From contig CACFBW010000003.1 in the NCBI GenBank assembly GCA_902564565.1, forward strand, positions 1-64,000: a DNA stretch of 64,000 bases, in the 5' to 3' direction. Position 1 is the stretch's first letter; each line of letters begins with the position of its first letter. The position numbers and the translations under genes are program-made. This stretch comes from an uncultured Pelagibacteraceae bacterium. GTDB lineage: Bacteria > Pseudomonadota > Alphaproteobacteria > Pelagibacterales > Pelagibacteraceae. This document shows, one piece after another, positions 58,392 to 64,000 of this stretch. The notes beneath the pieces were generated by a model. The model had not been told where the DNA came from, made no database searches, and was given only the letters and a program-made list of their open reading frames with translations.

Positions 58392-60544
58392 CTTTTTTTT
58401 CCTTTTTTAGCTCTTGTTCCCGGCATACCCATAGTAGACCTTCCTTTTGGATAAATTTTATTATTTAAGCTATACTGTTTTACTTTAGGGTTAAGTGTAA
58501 TCTCTAATTCAGTACTTTCAAGTTTTCTAATTTCATCTCTTATTTTTGCAGCTTCTTCAAATTCTAGATTTGACGCAGATTCTTTCATTTTTTTGTTTAA
58601 AACTTTTAAGTGTTTTTTTAGATTTCCACCAATATTTTCACCAGTTCCGACTTTTGTATAATCTTTTTCATAAACACTTTCTAATACATCGCTAATTTCT
58701 TTTTTTATTGTTGTTGCGCTAATGTTATTTTTTTTATTGTATTTTAATTGAATGTCTCTTCTTCTATTTGTTTCTTCAATAGCTTTATTAATACTTTTAG
58801 TTTTTTTATCAGCATATAGAATAACTTTACCATCCAAGTTTCTTGCTGCTCTACCAATTGTTTGAATTAATGATCTTTCAGATCTTAAAAAACCTTCTTT
58901 ATCAGCATCTAAAATTCCAACTAGTGCACACTCAGGTATATCCAATCCTTCTCTTAAAAGGTTAATCCCTACAAGAACATCAAATACACCCATTCTTAAA
59001 TCTCTCATAATCTCAATTCTCTCAAGAGTGTCTATATCAGAATGCATGTATCTAACTTTAATCCCATTTTCATGAAGATATTCAGTTAAGTCTTCTGCCA
59101 TTCGTTTTGTTAAAGTTGTAACTAAGACTCTATAATTTTTTTCAATTGTTTTTTTACATTCATGCATTAAATCATCCACTTGATTTTTTGCTGGCTTCAC
59201 CTCAACAGGCGGATCAATTAACCCAGTTGGTCTAATTACTTGGTCAATATGTTTTCCTTTTACTTGATCTAGTTCCCAAGGCCCAGGTGTTGCTGATACA
59301 AAAATTGTTTGAGTTCTCATCATATTCCATTCTTCAAATTTAAGAGGTCTATTGTCCATACAAGAAGGCAACCTAAAACCGTACTCCGCAAGGGTGCTTT
59401 TTCTTGATCTATCTCCTTTAAACATTCCATTTAGCTGAGGAACAGTTACATGACATTCATCTACAAATATCAAAGTATTATCAGGAAAATATTCAAACAG
59501 AGTAGGAGGTGGTTCACCAGGTTTTCTTCCAGATAAAAATCTAGAATAGTTTTCAATTCCAGCACAAGAACCTGTTGCTTCGATCATTTCTAAATCAAAT
59601 TTAGTTCTTTCTTCTAAACGTTGAGCTTCAAGTAATTTATTTTGTTCTTTGTGTTTTTTGAGAGTTATCTCTAATTCTTTTTTAATATTTATTATTGCTT
59701 GCTCTATTGTGGGTTTTGGTGTGATGTAATGGCTATTAGCATATATTTTAATTAAATTTAAATCTTTAACGAGATCTCCTGTTAAAGGATCGAATTCTTC
59801 TATTTTTTCTAATTTGTCACTAAATAAACTTAGTCTCCAAGCACGATCTTCTAGATGTGAAGGAAAAATTTCCAAATATTCTCCTCTAGCTCTAAAAGTT
59901 CCCCTGAAAAAATTTTGATCATTTCTTTTATATTGTAGGCTAACTAATGATTTAATAATTTGTTCTCTATTATATTCAGATTTTTTTTGAAGAGTTATAG
60001 TCATTTTACTATAAGCTTCGACTGACCCTAATCCATAAATGCACGATACACTTGCTACTATTAAAACGTCATCTCTTTCTAAGAGAGACCTTGTTGCCGA
60101 ATGTCTCATTCGATCTATTTGTTCATTTATAGAAGCCTCTTTTTCAATGTAAGTGTCTGATCTGGGAACGTATGCTTCAGGCGTGTAATAATCATAGTAA
60201 GAAACAAAATATTCAACTGCGTTTTTGGGAAAAAAAGTTTTCATTTCTCCATAAAGTTGAGCTGCTAGAGTTTTGTTTGGAGCCAAAATTAAAGCAGGTC
60301 TATTTGTTTGTTCTATAACTTTTGCCATAGTAAAAGTTTTTCCAGAACCAGTTACCCCTAGAAGAACTTGGTTAAATTCACCTTTATTTGCGTTATTAAC
60401 TAATTTTTTTATTGCTTCTGGCTGATCTCCAGCAGGTCTAAAATCTGTTATAAGTTCAAATTTTTTGCCACCTTCAAGTTTTCCACTTATTTCTGGATTT
60501 TTACTTTGAATATCTGTAATTAAATCTTGATAAGTATTTTGCAT
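58388..60544 (-). CDS. uvrB: excinuclease ABC subunit B
   Basis: [55 protein letters not shown] motif. Confidence 0.97.
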   Translation of the reverse strand: MQNTYQDLITDIQSKNPEISGKLEGGKKFELITDFRPAGDQPEAIKKLVNNANKGEFNQVLLGVTGSGKTFTMAKVIEQTNRPALILAPNKTLAAQLYGEMKTFFPKNAVEYFVSYYDYYTPEAYVPRSDTYIEKEASINEQIDRMRHSATRSLLERDDVLIVASVSCIYGLGSVEAYSKMTITLQKKSEYNREQIIKSLVSLQYKRNDQNFFRGTFRARGEYLEIFPSHLEDRAWRLSLFSDKLEKIEEFDPLTGDLVKDLNLIKIYANSHYITPKPTIEQAIINIKKELEITLKKHKEQNKLLEAQRLEERTKFDLEMIEATGSCAGIENYSRFLSGRKPGEPPPTLFEYFPDNTLIFVDECHVTVPQLNGMFKGDRSRKSTLAEYGFRLPSCMDNRPLKFEEWNMMRTQTIFVSATPGPWELDQVKGKHIDQVIRPTGLIDPPVEVKPAKNQVDDLMHECKKTIEKNYRVLVTTLTKRMAEDLTEYLHENGIKVRYMHSDIDTLERIEIMRDLRMGVFDVLVGINLLREGLDIPECALVGILDADKEGFLRSERSLIQTIGRAARNLDGKVILYADKKTKSINKAIEETNRRRDIQLKYNKKNNISATTIKKEISDVLESVYEKDYTKVGTGENIGGNLKKHLKVLNKKMKESASNLEFEEAAKIRDEIRKLESTELEITLNPKVKQYSLNNKIYPKGRSTMGMPGTRAKKGKKR

Positions 60545-60571
60545 ATATTAAACAAAGTATTAGAATATTAA

Positions 60572-62715
<2,144 letters not shown>

Positions 62716-62736
62716 ATCAAAGCTATATAGTAATTT

Positions 62737-63690
62737 ATGTCTAAATTAAAAGGGTTATTATTAACAGAAGGAATGCACGGAATGGTGAGCCAAGTCGAAG
62801 GATTAGCTAAGGCTTTAGACTTAGATTTTATACACGAAAAAATTGAACTTAATAATTTTTGGAAATTTTTACCTCCAAAGATAACTCCAACACAAAATTT
62901 TGTTTTTAAAAATAAAATAGAACAATATTTTAATATTGTAATATCTTGCGGTAGAAAAAGCGTTATACCGTCAATATATTTAAAAAATAAATATAAAAGT
63001 AAAATTGTCAATATTCACATTCAAAACCCAAAAGTATCATTGAAAAATTTTGATTTTGTTGTAGTTCCAGAACATGATGGTTTAACGGGAAAAAATGTTC
63101 TAACCACCAAAGGTGCAATTCATTATTTAACAAAAGATGAATTGGTTTTAAGTCAAAATTATCTTAAATCTAAAATAGATCCAAAAAAAAAGATAGTTTC
63201 GCTTATTATTGGGGGCCCAAACAGATATTACAGCTACGATGATAATGTAGTGGATAACGTTTTTTTGAATATTAAGAAAAAATTTATACAAAATAATTAT
63301 CAAGCTATAATTATACCTTCAATGAGAACGCCAAAAAAAATTATTGAAAAGGCTAAAAATTATTTTGACAATAATCAAATTATAATTTCAAATGTTGATA
63401 AAAAAGCCTATCTTTCTTCTTTACAGTTAGCAGACCATATTGTTGTAACTTGCGACTCTACCTCAATGATTTCCGAAGCAGCTTTAACTGGAAAACCAAT
63501 ATATGTTGCACAAATGCCCACTATAAAGAAAAATCATAGGTTTAAAGACTTTTTCAACTTATTTGAGAGTTTAAATATTATTAAAAATCTTGGTGCACCC
63601 ATTGAAAACTGGAATTATGAAAAATTAGATGAAACTCAAAGAGTATCGAGTTATATAAAAGATAAAATTGAAAAACATGACTTTTCTTAA
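62737..63690 (+). CDS. mitochondrial fission ELM1-like family protein
   Basis: EGMHGMVSQVEGLAKAL, CGRKSVIPSIYLK, VVPEHDGLTGKNVLTTKGAIHYL, VTCDSTSMISEAALTGKPIYV. Confidence 0.83.
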   Translation: MSKLKGLLLTEGMHGMVSQVEGLAKALDLDFIHEKIELNNFWKFLPPKITPTQNFVFKNKIEQYFNIVISCGRKSVIPSIYLKNKYKSKIVNIHIQNPKVSLKNFDFVVVPEHDGLTGKNVLTTKGAIHYLTKDELVLSQNYLKSKIDPKKKIVSLIIGGPNRYYSYDDNVVDNVFLNIKKKFIQNNYQAIIIPSMRTPKKIIEKAKNYFDNNQIIISNVDKKAYLSSLQLADHIVVTCDSTSMISEAALTGKPIYVAQMPTIKKNHRFKDFFNLFESLNIIKNLGAPIENWNYEKLDETQRVSSYIKDKIEKHDFS

Positions 63691-64000
63691 TTCAATATTA
63701 AATAAATCAAAAAAATCTGACACTCCTTTTACACACTGGGAGTACAAAGAAGCATTATCAGAAGAGGCAATACAAGAAATAATAAACGCAGATATAGTTG
63801 ATGTTAATAAACATAACTTAACATACGATGGAACCAGAGCAATAGATGATGGTGCACCAGAATTTAGGGAAGGCATATCATCAGGAGGTAAGGCCATAAA
63901 ATTTAGATGCTTTGTAACAAAAGAAAATGCTCAAAATTTTCCTCACTTAGTAAAATTTATCAAAGAATTACAATCAAAAGAAACCTGTCAAACAATTTCT
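63677..64000 (+). CDS. truncated CDS running off window end, hypothetical
   Basis: Open frame MTFLNSILNKSKKSDTPFTHWEYKEALSEEAIQEIINADIVDVNKHNLTYDGTRAIDDGAPEFREG..., 14-nt overlap with upstream gene. Confidence 0.65.
   Translation, partial: MTFLNSILNKSKKSDTPFTHWEYKEALSEEAIQEIINADIVDVNKHNLTYDGTRAIDDGAPEFREGISSGGKAIKFRCFVTKENAQNFPHLVKFIKELQSKETCQTIS

Overview
AT-rich, gene-dense 64 kb window with the gene content and order of a streamlined alphaproteobacterium, most likely SAR11/Pelagibacterales (inferred from gene content, no search run). It holds about 66 CDSs. Recognisable blocks are dcd-murA-DUF2948-hisD-infA, tRNA-His-hisS-hisZ-hisG, trxA><folC-accD-trpA-trpB-trpF-pyrF-ihfB-rpsA-cmk-aroA, lptB-lptC-kdsD, argD-argF, kdsB-pheA-ffs-dnaX-ybaB-recR, ccrM-rnhB-udg, petABC, ychF-pth-rplY-prs, envZ/ompR/marR, uvrC and uvrB. 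There are four tRNAs (Thr, Phe, His, Gln) and one SRP 4.5S RNA. No rRNA, CRISPR array, prophage or IS element was seen. Main points of interest: (1) a tightly packed cassette at 8.1-11.9 kb (consensus-like promoter, repeat-containing leader, small hydrophobic protein, DUF2130 protein, MGME1/RecB-like nuclease, ExoI-like exonuclease) sitting where alphaproteobacteria usually carry addAB next to trxA; (2) tRNA-His and tRNA-Gln ending 4 and 3 nt before the start codons of hisS and the CCA-adding enzyme; (3) convergent gene pairs that nearly all overlap, five by exactly 4 nt at their stop codons; (4) a GANTC cluster just upstream of ccrM; (5) an SRP RNA with a UAAC tetraloop; (6) a tRNA-Phe with a divergent core.
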